A stretch of DNA of 64,000 bases from Streptomyces kaniharaensis (lineage in GTDB: Bacteria > Actinomycetota > Actinomycetes > Streptomycetales > Streptomycetaceae). The first letter of the stretch is position 1, and every line of letters begins with the position of its first letter. A model generated the notes under the pieces. The model was not told the DNA's origin. It was given only the letters and a program-made list of their open reading frames with translations, and did not search any database. The stretch covers positions 310,001 to 374,000 of the forward strand of contig NZ_WBOF01000001.1 in NCBI RefSeq assembly GCF_009569385.1, in the 5' to 3' direction. Shown one piece after another: positions 16,541 to 25,119 of the stretch. A program made the translations under genes and the position numbers.

Positions 16541-18127
16541 TCAGCGGGCGGCCTCCCGGGCGCGCAGTTCGCGGCGGAGGATCTTGCCGGCCGCGGACTT
16601 GGGGACGGCCTCGACGAACTCGACCGCACGGACCTTCTTGTACGGGGCGACCTGGCCGGCCACGAAGGCACTGACCTCCTCGGCGCCGAGCCCGCTGCCG
16701 GGGGTGCGGACGACGAAGGCCTTGGGGCACTCGGTGCCGTCGGCGTTCGGCACGCCGATGACGGCGGCGTCGGCGATCTCGGGATGGGCGAGCAGGACGG
16801 CCTCCAGCTCGGCGGGGGCCACCTGGTACCCCTTGTACTTGATCAGTTCCTTGACCCGGTCGACGATGTGCAGGTAGCCGCGGTCGTCGACGTAGCCGAT
16901 GTCGCCGGTGTGCAGCCAGGCCTCGTCGTCGATGATGGCGGCGGTGTCGGAGGGGCGGCCGAAGTAGCCCTTCATCACCTGCGGGCCGCGGATCAGCAGC
17001 TCGCCGGGCTCGCCGGGCCCGAGGTCGGTGCCGTCGCCGTCCAGGGCGGTGACCCGCAGTTCGGTGGAGGGCAGCAGCCGGCCGACCGCGCCGGGCGAGG
17101 GGGCCGGGTCCTGCCGCGAGATCAGGTGGGAGACCGGGGACAGCTCGGTCATGCCGTAGCCCTGGAGGAGGTGCCGGAGGCCGAGGCGGCGGGCGCAGGC
17201 GCTGGCCAGTCCGTTGTCGAGCGGCGCGGCGCCGCACAGCAGGTACTCGACGGAGGACAGGTCGAAGCGTTCCACCACCGGGTGCTTGGCGAGGGCGAGC
17301 GCGATCGGCGGGGCCACGATCAGCGCCTGGACCTTCTGCTCCTCGATGGTGCGGCAGAACTGCTCCAGGTCGAAGCGGGGCAGGACGACCACCGTCGCGC
17401 CGCAGCGCAGCGGCTGGTTGAGGAGTGCGGCGAGACCGTAGATGTGGAAGAACGGCAGGACGGCGAGGACGCGTTCGCCCTCGGCGGGCCGGTAGAGGGC
17501 GTCGCACTGGGCGAGGTTGGTGGCGATCGAGCGGTGGGTGAGCATCACGCCCTTGGGCAGGCCGGTGGTGCCGCTGGAGTAGGGCAGGACGGCGACGTCC
17601 TCGCCGGGGTCGATTTCGACCTCGGGCGCGGGCCCGGTGGTGGCGAGCAGGTCGGCGAGCGAGCGGTGACCCTCGGCGCCGTCCAGGACGACGATCTCGG
17701 CGAGCGGGCGGCCCTCGGCGGCGAGCAGGTCGGCGGCCTTGCGGGCGGTGGGCAGGAGCGGGGTGACGGTGATCAGCAGGCGGGCGCCGCTGTCGCGGAG
17801 CTGGCAGGCCACTTCGCCGGGGGTGGCGAGGGAGGAGACGGTGGTGACGGTGGCGCCGGCCCGGGTGGCGCCGTAGAAGGCCATCGGGTAGCCGGTCGTG
17901 TTGGGGCTGAACAGGGCGACCACGTCGCCCTTGCGCACCCCCGCGCCGGCCAGCCCGGCGGCGACCCGGCGGACGGCCTCGGCGAGCCGCGCGTAGCTCA
18001 CGCTCTCCCCGGTGACGCCGTCGACCAGGGCCGGCCGGTCGCCGTAGCGCTCGGCGGCGCCGAGTACCGCGTCATGGATCGGCAGGTCCACCGCCGGCAC
18101 GTCCGGGAACTCACTGCGGAACACCAA
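16541..18127 (-). CDS. 4-coumarate-CoA-ligase-like acyl-CoA synthetase
   Basis: The 528-residue ANL enzyme has SSGTTGLPKGVMLTH (P-loop), the GYGMTELSPVSH A5 motif, HTGDIGYVDDRGYLHIVDRV, KYKGYQVAPAELE and the terminal VPKSAAGKILRREL with the catalytic Lys. It should convert a free carboxylic acid to its CoA thioester, feeding the dehydrogenase and carboxylase of the same operon. The start is a TTG at 18127 or the next codon, GTG at 18124; GGAGG (18134-18138) precedes both by 6 or 9 nt. A 229-bp gap separates it from the acyl-CoA dehydrogenase, so it may have its own promoter. Substrate choice, aromatic or branched aliphatic, cannot be settled by eye. Confidence 0.9.
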   Translation of the reverse strand: MVFRSEFPDVPAVDLPIHDAVLGAAERYGDRPALVDGVTGESVSYARLAEAVRRVAAGLAGAGVRKGDVVALFSPNTTGYPMAFYGATRAGATVTTVSSLATPGEVACQLRDSGARLLITVTPLLPTARKAADLLAAEGRPLAEIVVLDGAEGHRSLADLLATTGPAPEVEIDPGEDVAVLPYSSGTTGLPKGVMLTHRSIATNLAQCDALYRPAEGERVLAVLPFFHIYGLAALLNQPLRCGATVVVLPRFDLEQFCRTIEEQKVQALIVAPPIALALAKHPVVERFDLSSVEYLLCGAAPLDNGLASACARRLGLRHLLQGYGMTELSPVSHLISRQDPAPSPGAVGRLLPSTELRVTALDGDGTDLGPGEPGELLIRGPQVMKGYFGRPSDTAAIIDDEAWLHTGDIGYVDDRGYLHIVDRVKELIKYKGYQVAPAELEAVLLAHPEIADAAVIGVPNADGTECPKAFVVRTPGSGLGAEEVSAFVAGQVAPYKKVRAVEFVEAVPKSAAGKILRRELRAREAAR

Positions 18128-18356
18128 GGTAAGCCTCCACTGAGGTAGTTGACGAGGGCTCGGGTGCCGGCGACGGGTCGACGGGGCGGCCGGCCGGGGG
18201 CGCGTTCAGGAGCATACGGACAGCGGACGGGCACCGGGCCGTTGTGGGTGACGAAGGGCGTAGCGCGCGTGGCGCGGTCGCCGCCGGGAGGGCGCCCGGC
18301 GCGACGGTGTGCACCACCGCCGCGCGCCGCCGCCTCATGTCAGCGGTCGGCCCGGG

Positions 18357-19529
18357 TCAGTAGGACCTGGGCAGCCCGAGGGTGTGCTGGGCAACGTAGT
18401 TGAGCACCATCTCGCGGCTGACCGGGGCGACCCGGCCGACCCGGGTGGCGGCCAGCAGCGCGCCCAGCCCGTACTCCTGGGTGAGGCCGTTGCCGCCGAG
18501 CGTCTGCACCGCCTGGTCCACGGTGCGGGCGGCGGCCTCGCCCGCCGCGTACTTGGCCATGTTGGCGGCCTCGCCGGCGGCGAGGTCCTCGCCCGCGTCG
18601 TAGAGCAGCCCGGCCTTCTGGGTCATCAGCCGGGCCAGCTCGATCTCCACCGCGCACTGGGCGAGCGGGTGGGCCAGGCCCTGGTGGGCGCCGATCGGGG
18701 TGGACCAGACGGTACGGGTCCTCGCGTACTCGACGGCCTTGCCGAGGGCCTGGCGGGCGAGGCCGAGGGAGAACGCGGCGGTGAGGATGCGCTCGGGGTT
18801 GAGGCCGGCGAAGAGCTGGAGCAGGCCCGCGTTCTCGTCGCCGACCAGGGCGTCGGCGGGCAGCCGGACGTCGTCCAGGAAGACCTGGAACTGCTTCTCG
18901 GGGGCGACGAGTTCCATCGGGATCGCCCGGTACTCGAAGCCAGGGGTGTCGCGGGGGACGACGAACAGGCAGGGCTTGAGCTTTCCGGTGGTCGCGTCCG
19001 CGGTGCGGGCGACGAACAGCACCGCGTCGGAGTGGTCGATGCCGGAGACGAACACCTTGCGGCCGGTGAGCAGCCAGTCCTCGCCGTCCCGGCGGGCGAC
19101 GGTGGAGATCCGGTGCGAGTTGGAGCCGGCGTCCGGCTCGGTGATGCCGAAGGCCATCTTCCGGCTGCCGTCGGCGAGTCCGGGCAGCCAGCGCTCCTTC
19201 TGCCGCTCGGTGCCGTAGCGGGCTATGACCGTGCCGCAGATCGCCGGGGAGACGATCAGCAGGAGCAACGGGCAGCCGGCGGTGCCCAGTTCCTCCAGGA
19301 CGATGGCGAGGTCGGTGATGCCGCCGCCCCCGCCGCCGTACTCGACGGGCAGGTTGACGCCGAGGTAGCCGGCCTTGCCGGCGTCGGCCCACAGTTCGTC
19401 GGCGGGCTCGCCGGCGCGGGCCTTGGCGAGGTAGTAGGCGGAGCCGTAGCGGCGGCCGAGGTCGGCGACGGCCTTTCGCAGGGCCCGGCGTTCGGGGGTT
19501 TCGAGGAGCTGGCTGCCGATGGTGGACAT
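18357..19529 (-). CDS. Acyl-CoA dehydrogenase (AtuD-like candidate)
   Basis: The 390-residue flavoprotein shows AFGITEPDAGSNSHRI (FAD/substrate motif), LLTGRKVFVSGIDHSD, and the C-terminal QTLGGNGLTQEYGLGALLA, whose Glu is positioned as the catalytic base. Acyl-CoA dehydrogenases introduce an alpha-beta double bond and pass electrons to ETF. It lies 13 bp after the carboxylase alpha gene. In the Pseudomonas Atu and Liu pathways, the equivalent enzyme oxidises citronellyl-CoA or isovaleryl-CoA before biotin-dependent carboxylation. Given the AtuA homologue upstream, either substrate class is possible. Confidence 0.9.
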   Translation of the reverse strand: MSTIGSQLLETPERRALRKAVADLGRRYGSAYYLAKARAGEPADELWADAGKAGYLGVNLPVEYGGGGGGITDLAIVLEELGTAGCPLLLLIVSPAICGTVIARYGTERQKERWLPGLADGSRKMAFGITEPDAGSNSHRISTVARRDGEDWLLTGRKVFVSGIDHSDAVLFVARTADATTGKLKPCLFVVPRDTPGFEYRAIPMELVAPEKQFQVFLDDVRLPADALVGDENAGLLQLFAGLNPERILTAAFSLGLARQALGKAVEYARTRTVWSTPIGAHQGLAHPLAQCAVEIELARLMTQKAGLLYDAGEDLAAGEAANMAKYAAGEAAARTVDQAVQTLGGNGLTQEYGLGALLAATRVGRVAPVSREMVLNYVAQHTLGLPRSY

Positions 19530-19542
19530 GCGGGGTCCTTCC

Positions 19543-21465
19543 TCAGGCGGTGGCGGGGTGGACCACGGCGAGCAGGGTGCCGAGTTCGACCTGCTGGCCG
19601 GGGGTGGCGCGGAGTTCGACGAGGGTGCCGTCGGCGGGGGCGGTGACGCGGTGCTCCATCTTCATCGCCTCCAGGAAGAGCAGCGGCTGGCCCGCGGTGA
19701 CGGTGTCGCCGACGGCCGCCGTGGTGCGGGTGACGGTGCCGGGCATCGGGGCGAGCAGGGCGCCCGGGTCGGTCTGCGCGGCGGGATCGGGGAATCGGGG
19801 GACGGCGATGAGCGCCGTGGTGCCGCCCGGGGTGTCGACGTACACCTCGTCGCCGTAGCGGGCGATGCGGTAGGTGCGCCGGACGGTGCCCTCGCGCAGG
19901 GCGACCCGGTCCGCGGCGGCCTCGACGAGCACCGTCTCCGGGTGGTCGTCGGCGCGCAGGCCGTCCCGGGTGAGGCGGTAGCGCACCTCCAACTCGCCTC
20001 CGTCGGCCGCCCGGTAGCGCTTGACCTGCGGCTGGGACGGCAGATTGCGCCAGCCGGAGGGCAGCGGGGTGCGGCGGGCGGCGGCGTCGGCGAGGGCGGC
20101 GGCCAGGGCGGCGCGGGCGGTGTCCTTGCCGTCCGGGGCGGTGAGTTCGGCCGCGTGTTCAGCCAGGAAGCCGGTGTGCAGCCGGCCCGCCAGGAAGGCC
20201 GGGTGCCGCAGCGCGCGGACCAGCGACTCCCGGTTGGTGGCGGGCCCGTGGAGGCGGACGCGGGCCAGCGCGTCGGCCAGGCGGCGGGCTGCGGCCGGGC
20301 GGCTCGGGGCCCAGGCGATCACCTTCGCGAGCATCGCGTCGTAGTGCGGGGTGACGGCACTGCCGTCCTCGACGCCGGAGTCGAGCCGGATGCCGCGGCC
20401 GGTGAACGCCTCGTACGGGACGGTGAGTTCGATGTGGTGCAGGGTGCCGGTGGCGGGCTGCCAGTCCTTGGCCGGGTCCTCGGCGTAGAGGCGGGCCTCG
20501 ATCGCGCAGCCGGTCGCCGGCGGGGGCGAACCGGGCAGCTTCTCCCCCTCGGCGACGGCGAGCTGGAGGGCGACGAGGTCGAGTCCGGTGACGGCCTCGG
20601 TGACCGGGTGCTCCACCTGGAGCCGGGTGTTCATCTCCAGGAAGAAGAACCGGCCGTCCTCGGCGAGCAGGAACTCGGCGGTACCGGCGCCGGCGTAGCC
20701 GATCGCCCGGGCGGCGGTGACGGCGGCCGCGTGCAGCGCGGCGCGCACGTCGTCCGGGATGCCCGGCGCCGGGGCCTCCTCGATCACCTTCTGGTGCCGC
20801 CGCTGGAGCGAGCAGTCGCGGTCGCCGACCGCCCAGACCGTGCCGTGCGCGTCGGCCAGCAACTGGACCTCGACGTGCCGGCCGGCGGGCAGGTAGCGCT
20901 CGCAGAACACCTCGTCCGAGCCGAAGGCCTTGGCCGCCTCCGCGCTCGCCGCCTCCAGTTCGGCGGGGAGGTCCGCGAGCGTGCGGACGACGCGCATGCC
21001 GCGTCCGCCGCCGCCCGCCGCCGCCTTGACCAGGAGCGGCAGGTCGGCCTCGGTGGGCGCGGCGAGGGCGCCGAGCACCGGCACGCCCGCCTCGGCCATC
21101 AGCTGCTTGGCGGCCGTCTTGGAGCCCATCGCGGCGATCGCGGCCGGCGGCGGCCCGACCCAGGTGAGGCCGGCGTCCAGCACGGCCTGCGCGAACTCGG
21201 CGCTCTCGGACAGGAATCCGTACCCCGGGTGGACGGCGTCGGCACCCGCTTCGAGCGCGGCCTGGACGATCAGGTCGCCGCGCAGGTAGGTGTCGGCGGG
21301 CGCGGCGCCGGGCAGCCGCACGGCGGCGTCGGCCTCGCGGACGTGCGGGGCGTCCGCGTCCGGGTCGGAGTGCACGGCGGTGGTCGCGATGCCCAGGTCG
21401 CGGCAGGTGCGGAAGACCCGGCGGGCGATCTCGCCCCGGTTGGCGACCAGCAGGTTGGTGATCAT
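19543..21465 (-). CDS. Acyl-CoA carboxylase alpha subunit (biotin carboxylase + BCCP)
   Basis: The 640-residue protein has an N-terminal biotin carboxylase domain (LLVANRGEIARRVFRTCRDL, KAAAGGGGRGMRVV, FFLEMNTRLQVEHPVTE), a middle linker, and a C-terminal biotinyl domain with the carrier lysine in EAMKMEH, near residue 600. It carboxylates biotin using ATP and bicarbonate, then hands it to the beta subunit. The size matches MccA/AtuF/LiuD types. The ATG at 21465 follows GAGGGAG on the minus strand and starts 26 bp after the beta-subunit stop. It needs biotin, whose synthesis genes (bioBAD, bioF) lie 27-36 kb away in the same window. Confidence 0.93.
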   Translation of the reverse strand: MITNLLVANRGEIARRVFRTCRDLGIATTAVHSDPDADAPHVREADAAVRLPGAAPADTYLRGDLIVQAALEAGADAVHPGYGFLSESAEFAQAVLDAGLTWVGPPPAAIAAMGSKTAAKQLMAEAGVPVLGALAAPTEADLPLLVKAAAGGGGRGMRVVRTLADLPAELEAASAEAAKAFGSDEVFCERYLPAGRHVEVQLLADAHGTVWAVGDRDCSLQRRHQKVIEEAPAPGIPDDVRAALHAAAVTAARAIGYAGAGTAEFLLAEDGRFFFLEMNTRLQVEHPVTEAVTGLDLVALQLAVAEGEKLPGSPPPATGCAIEARLYAEDPAKDWQPATGTLHHIELTVPYEAFTGRGIRLDSGVEDGSAVTPHYDAMLAKVIAWAPSRPAAARRLADALARVRLHGPATNRESLVRALRHPAFLAGRLHTGFLAEHAAELTAPDGKDTARAALAAALADAAARRTPLPSGWRNLPSQPQVKRYRAADGGELEVRYRLTRDGLRADDHPETVLVEAAADRVALREGTVRRTYRIARYGDEVYVDTPGGTTALIAVPRFPDPAAQTDPGALLAPMPGTVTRTTAAVGDTVTAGQPLLFLEAMKMEHRVTAPADGTLVELRATPGQQVELGTLLAVVHPATA

Positions 21466-21491
21466 GTCGGACTCCCTCGCAACGGGCGGGC

Positions 21492-23090
21492 TCACATCCG
21501 GAAGACGCCGTAACCGCGCGCGCCCTCGACCGGCGCGTTGTGGATCGCGGACAGGCAGAGGCCGAGCACCGTCCGGGTGTCGCGCGGGTCGATCACGCCG
21601 TCGTCGTAGAGCCGGCCGGAGAGGAACACCGGCAGCGACTCCGCCTCGATCTGCTGCTCGACCATCGCCCGGATCGCCGCGTCGGCGTCCTCGTCGTACG
21701 GCTGCCCCTTCGCGGCGGCCGACTGGCGGGCCACGATCGACAGCACCCCGGCGAGCTGCTGCGGGCCCATCACCGCGGACTTGGCGCTCGGCCAGGCGAA
21801 CAGGAACCGCGGCTCGTACGCCCGCCCGCACATGCCGTAGTGGCCGGCCCCGTAGGAGGCGCCCATCAGCACCGAGATCTGCGGCACCCGGGAGTTGGAC
21901 ACCGCGTTGATCATCATCGCGCCGTGCTTGATGATGCCGCCCTGCTCGTAGTCCTTGCCGACCATGTAGCCGGTGGTGTTGTGCAGGAACAGCAGCGGGA
22001 CGTCGCGCTGGTTGGCCAACTGGATGAACTGGGCGGCCTTCTGGGACTCCGCGCTGAACAGCACGCCCTGCGCGTTCGCCAGGATGCCGACCGGGTAGCC
22101 GTGCAGGCGGGCCCAGCCGGTGGCCAGGCTGGTGCCGTAGAGCGGCTTGAACTCGTCGAAGTCGGAACCGTCGACGATCCGGGCGATCACCTCGCGCGGG
22201 TCGAACGGCACCTTGAGGTCGCCCGGGACGATGCCCAGCAGCTCCTCCACGTCGTACCTCGGCGGCTCGGCGCGCGGGTCGGGATCCGGGCCCGGCTTGC
22301 GGTGGTCCAGCCGGGCGACGATCCGGCGGGCCTGGCGCAGCGCGTCCGCCTCGTCCACCGCGAAGTGGTCGGCCAGGCCGGAGACGCGGGCGTGCATCTC
22401 GGCGCCGCCCAGCGACTCGTCGTCGGCCTCCTCCCCGGTGGCCATCTTCACCAGCGGCGGGCCGCCGAGGAACACCTTGGCGCGCTCCCTGACCAGCACG
22501 GTGTGGTCGGACATGCCCGGCACGTAGGCGCCGCCGGCCGTCGAGTTGCCGAACACCACGGCGACGGTGGGGATCCCGGCGGCGGACAGGCGCGTGAGGT
22601 CACGGAAGAGGGCGCCGCCGGGGATGAAGATCTCCTTCTGGCTGGGCAGGTCGGCGCCGCCCGACTCGACCAGGTTCACCAGCGGGAGGCGGTTGTTCAG
22701 CGCGATCTCGTTGGCGCGCAGGGCCTTCCGCAGCGTCCAGGGGTTGCTGGCGCCGCCGCGCACCGTCGGGTCGTTGGCGGTGATCACGCACTCGACGCCC
22801 TCGATCACGCCGATGCCCGTGACCAGCGCCGCGCCCACCGGGTGGTCGCTGCCCCAGGCGGCCAGCGGGGACAGCTCCAGGAACGGCGAGTCCGGGTCGA
22901 CCAGCAGCTCGATCCGCTCGCGCGGCAGCAACTTGCCGCGGGCGCGGTGGCGTTCGACGTACCTGGGGCCGCCGCCGGCCAGCGCCTTGGCGTGCTCGGC
23001 GTCGAGGTCGGCGAGCTTGCCGAGCATCGCGGCGCGGTGCTCGGCGTGGTCGGGCCCGGCCGGGTCGACGCGGGTGGGCAGCACGGTCAC
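21492..23090 (-). CDS. Acyl-CoA carboxylase beta subunit (carboxyltransferase)
   Basis: The 532-residue protein is a methylcrotonyl/geranyl-CoA-type carboxyltransferase: RHRARGKLLPRERIELLVDP, NDPTVRGGASNPWTLRKALR, LVNLVESGGADLPSQ, GNSTAGGAYVPGMSD, and in the second crotonase-like half FLHNTTGYMVGKDYEQGGIIKHGAMM and MGASYGAGHYGMCGRAY. The second motif block is shared by MccB and AtuC; Gly versus Phe differences that separate 3-methylcrotonyl from geranyl specificity cannot be judged safely here. The GTG start at 23090 overlaps the AtuA-like stop (GTGA), so the proteins are translationally coupled. Confidence 0.93.
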   Translation of the reverse strand: MTVLPTRVDPAGPDHAEHRAAMLGKLADLDAEHAKALAGGGPRYVERHRARGKLLPRERIELLVDPDSPFLELSPLAAWGSDHPVGAALVTGIGVIEGVECVITANDPTVRGGASNPWTLRKALRANEIALNNRLPLVNLVESGGADLPSQKEIFIPGGALFRDLTRLSAAGIPTVAVVFGNSTAGGAYVPGMSDHTVLVRERAKVFLGGPPLVKMATGEEADDESLGGAEMHARVSGLADHFAVDEADALRQARRIVARLDHRKPGPDPDPRAEPPRYDVEELLGIVPGDLKVPFDPREVIARIVDGSDFDEFKPLYGTSLATGWARLHGYPVGILANAQGVLFSAESQKAAQFIQLANQRDVPLLFLHNTTGYMVGKDYEQGGIIKHGAMMINAVSNSRVPQISVLMGASYGAGHYGMCGRAYEPRFLFAWPSAKSAVMGPQQLAGVLSIVARQSAAAKGQPYDEDADAAIRAMVEQQIEAESLPVFLSGRLYDDGVIDPRDTRTVLGLCLSAIHNAPVEGARGYGVFRM

Positions 23091-24817
23091 AGCAGTTCCT
23101 CCGGGCGGTCGAGGAGCATCTCCGGGACATCGAGGTGGCGGGAGCGCAGCCACTCCCCCAGCGCCTTGGCCTGCGGGTCGAAGCGGTGCTGGGCGGCGAC
23201 ACCCTCGCCGAGCAGACCGCTGATGGTGAAGTTGAGGGCGCGGAGGTTCGGGAGGACGTGCCGGGTGATTGGCAAGTCGACTGTCTCGGGCAGGAGTTCA
23301 CGCAGGAGCTCTACGGTGAGGGTGTGCGCGAGCCAGCGCCAGCCGTCCTCGTCGCGGGCCCAGACGCCGAGGTTGGCGTCCCCGCCCTTGTCCCCGCTGC
23401 GGGCACCGGCCACCAGGCCGAGCGGGGCGCGGCGGGTGGGGGCGGGCGGGAGCCGCTCCGGGAGCTGCGACTCGGTTTGTTCGCTGAGCGCTTGGGCTGT
23501 GACCGGCGCGGGGGCGATGCTCAGGCGGCGGCCGTCCGGCAGGACGGCGATGTGCTCGACGGCCTTCGCGTCCACGTGGGCGGCGGTGAACACCCCGTAC
23601 GGCGCGCCCGAGCCGGGTGGGGCGGTGAGGTGGAAGCCCGGGTAGCCTGCCAAGCCCAACTCCACTGCGGCCTTGCCGAGTTCGCGCCCGACCTTGGCAG
23701 GGTCGGGGTCACGGGCGGTGAGGCGCAGCAGCGCGGAGGCCGCCTCCTCGGTGGGCGCGTCGGGATGGTCGGTGCGGGCGAGGGTCCAGCGGAGTTCGGC
23801 CGGGCGCTCGGCTGGCGGTAGCGCGTCGGTGAACTGCCGTTGCACCAGGGCGGCCTTGGCCTCGATGTCGAGCCCGGTGAGCACGAACGTCACCTCGTTG
23901 CGGTGGCCGCCGAGGCGGTTCAGCCCCACCTTCAGCGTGGGCGGTGGGGCCTCGCCGCGCACCCCGTCGATCCGCACCCGGTCCGGGCCCTCCCGGGTGA
24001 GCCGGACGCTGTCCAGGCGAGCCGTGACGTCCGGCCCGAGATAGCGCGGACCCCCTGTCTCGTACAGGAGTTGGGCGGTGACGGTGCCGGTGGTGACGGC
24101 GCCGCCGGTGCCCGGGTGCTTGGTGATCACGCTGGAGCCGTCGGCGTGCAGCTCGGCGATCGGGAAGCCGGGCCTGGTCATGTCGTGCTCGCGGAAGAAC
24201 GCGTAGTTCCCGCCGGTCGCCTGGGCGCCGCACTCCAGCACGTGCCCGGCGACGACGGCCCCGGCCAGGGCGTCCAGGTCATCGGGTGTCCAGCCGAAGT
24301 GGGCGATCGCCGGCCCGACCACCAGCGCCGCATCGGTGACCCGGCCGGTCACCACGACGTCCGCACCCTCGGCCAGGCAGGCGGCGACGCCGAACGCGCC
24401 GAGGTAGGCGTTGGCAGCCAACAGGCCGTCCGGTAAGCCGAGTTCGGCGCTGCGCTGGAGCACGTCGTCGCCCTCGACGTGGGCGACGGCCGCCGCGATG
24501 CCCTGGCGCTGCGCCAGCTTCCGCAACTCGGCGGCGAGCCGGGCCGGGTTGAGCCCGCCCGCGTTCACCACGATCCTCACGCCGCGCTCCCGGGCCAGAC
24601 CGAGGCACTCCTCCATCTGCCGCAGGAACGTCCTCGCATACCCCAGCGACGGGTCCCTCAGCCGGTCCCTGGCCAGGATGAGCATCGTCAGCTCCGCCAG
24701 GTAGTCCCCGGTCAGCACGTCCAGCGGCCCATCCGTGAGCATCTCCCGAACCGCCGCGAACCGGTCCCCGTAGAACCCCGACGCGTTTCCGATCCGCAAC
24801 CCCGCCCGTGCGCGCAC
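23087..24817 (-). CDS. AtuA-like protein (DUF1446, acyclic terpene utilisation)
   Basis: The 576-residue protein matches AtuA: LRIGNASGFYGDRFAAVREML, LDVLTGDYLAELTMLIL, VNAGGLNPARLA, VTGRVTDAALVVGPAIAHFGW, ECGAQATGGNYAFF and a C-terminal DUF4387-like/AtuA C-domain RSGDKGGDANLGVWA. AtuA is required for citronellol/geraniol use in Pseudomonas, but its reaction is not established. The GTG at 24817 is preferred because AGGGGAGG lies 7 nt upstream. It is first in the operon with the carboxylase pair. The Tn7-like element inserted 139 bp upstream (24956), so the promoter region has been partly replaced by transposon DNA. Confidence 0.88.
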   Translation of the reverse strand: MRARAGLRIGNASGFYGDRFAAVREMLTDGPLDVLTGDYLAELTMLILARDRLRDPSLGYARTFLRQMEECLGLARERGVRIVVNAGGLNPARLAAELRKLAQRQGIAAAVAHVEGDDVLQRSAELGLPDGLLAANAYLGAFGVAACLAEGADVVVTGRVTDAALVVGPAIAHFGWTPDDLDALAGAVVAGHVLECGAQATGGNYAFFREHDMTRPGFPIAELHADGSSVITKHPGTGGAVTTGTVTAQLLYETGGPRYLGPDVTARLDSVRLTREGPDRVRIDGVRGEAPPPTLKVGLNRLGGHRNEVTFVLTGLDIEAKAALVQRQFTDALPPAERPAELRWTLARTDHPDAPTEEAASALLRLTARDPDPAKVGRELGKAAVELGLAGYPGFHLTAPPGSGAPYGVFTAAHVDAKAVEHIAVLPDGRRLSIAPAPVTAQALSEQTESQLPERLPPAPTRRAPLGLVAGARSGDKGGDANLGVWARDEDGWRWLAHTLTVELLRELLPETVDLPITRHVLPNLRALNFTISGLLGEGVAAQHRFDPQAKALGEWLRSRHLDVPEMLLDRPEELL

Positions 24818-24955
24818 CAAAGCGCCTCCCCTGCCGGTGAGTTGACGGCGACTCCGCAGCCGCCGCCGGGGGCAGCAGCGTGACACCGGGCGAAGAAAAA
24901 AGCAATCACGCCTGCTTGTTTCGACGCGATGCCGGTGGGCAGCCCGTCCGCGGCA

Positions 24956-24971
24956 GGTGGTGTCCCTTCTC
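24956..24971. repeat. Left target duplication and terminal inverted repeat of the Tn7-like element
   Basis: GGTGG (24956-24960) is the target duplication and TGTCCCTTCTC (24961-24971) the left terminal repeat. The TGT start is standard for Tn7/Mu-type ends. The rest of 24818-25119 holds the left-end binding sites and no gene. Confidence 0.88.
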
Positions 24972-24975
24972 GCCC

Positions 24976-25039
24976 GATGTGGCGAAGTCTCACGGGATCT
25001 GGCAAGGCTTTTGGCGCTTTCTCATTCGATCTGGCGAGT
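24976..25039 (+). promoter_or_regulatory. Left-end TnsB-binding-site candidates
   Basis: GATGTGGCGAAG (24976), GATCTGGCAAGG (24996) and GATCTGGCGAGT (25028) are direct repeats, with a fourth TGGC core at 25012. TGGC cores start at 24980, 25000, 25012 and 25032. Tn7-like ends carry such arrays for TnsB. Matching sites in opposite orientation are at the right end. Confidence 0.7.
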
Positions 25040-25119
25040 GTCGGCGCGATCCGTGGGCGAGTCGGTCCAGCCGGTAGGCAGGGTTGAAGGAGGAAATCCT
25101 GAACCGGGAGGACAGCCTG

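Noticed and set aside
15608..18148. 846-codon plus-strand open frame
   Set aside because: It is antisense to a TetR and a 4CL-like gene with all family motifs; the frame reads as Gly/Ala/Val/Asp repeats without homology.
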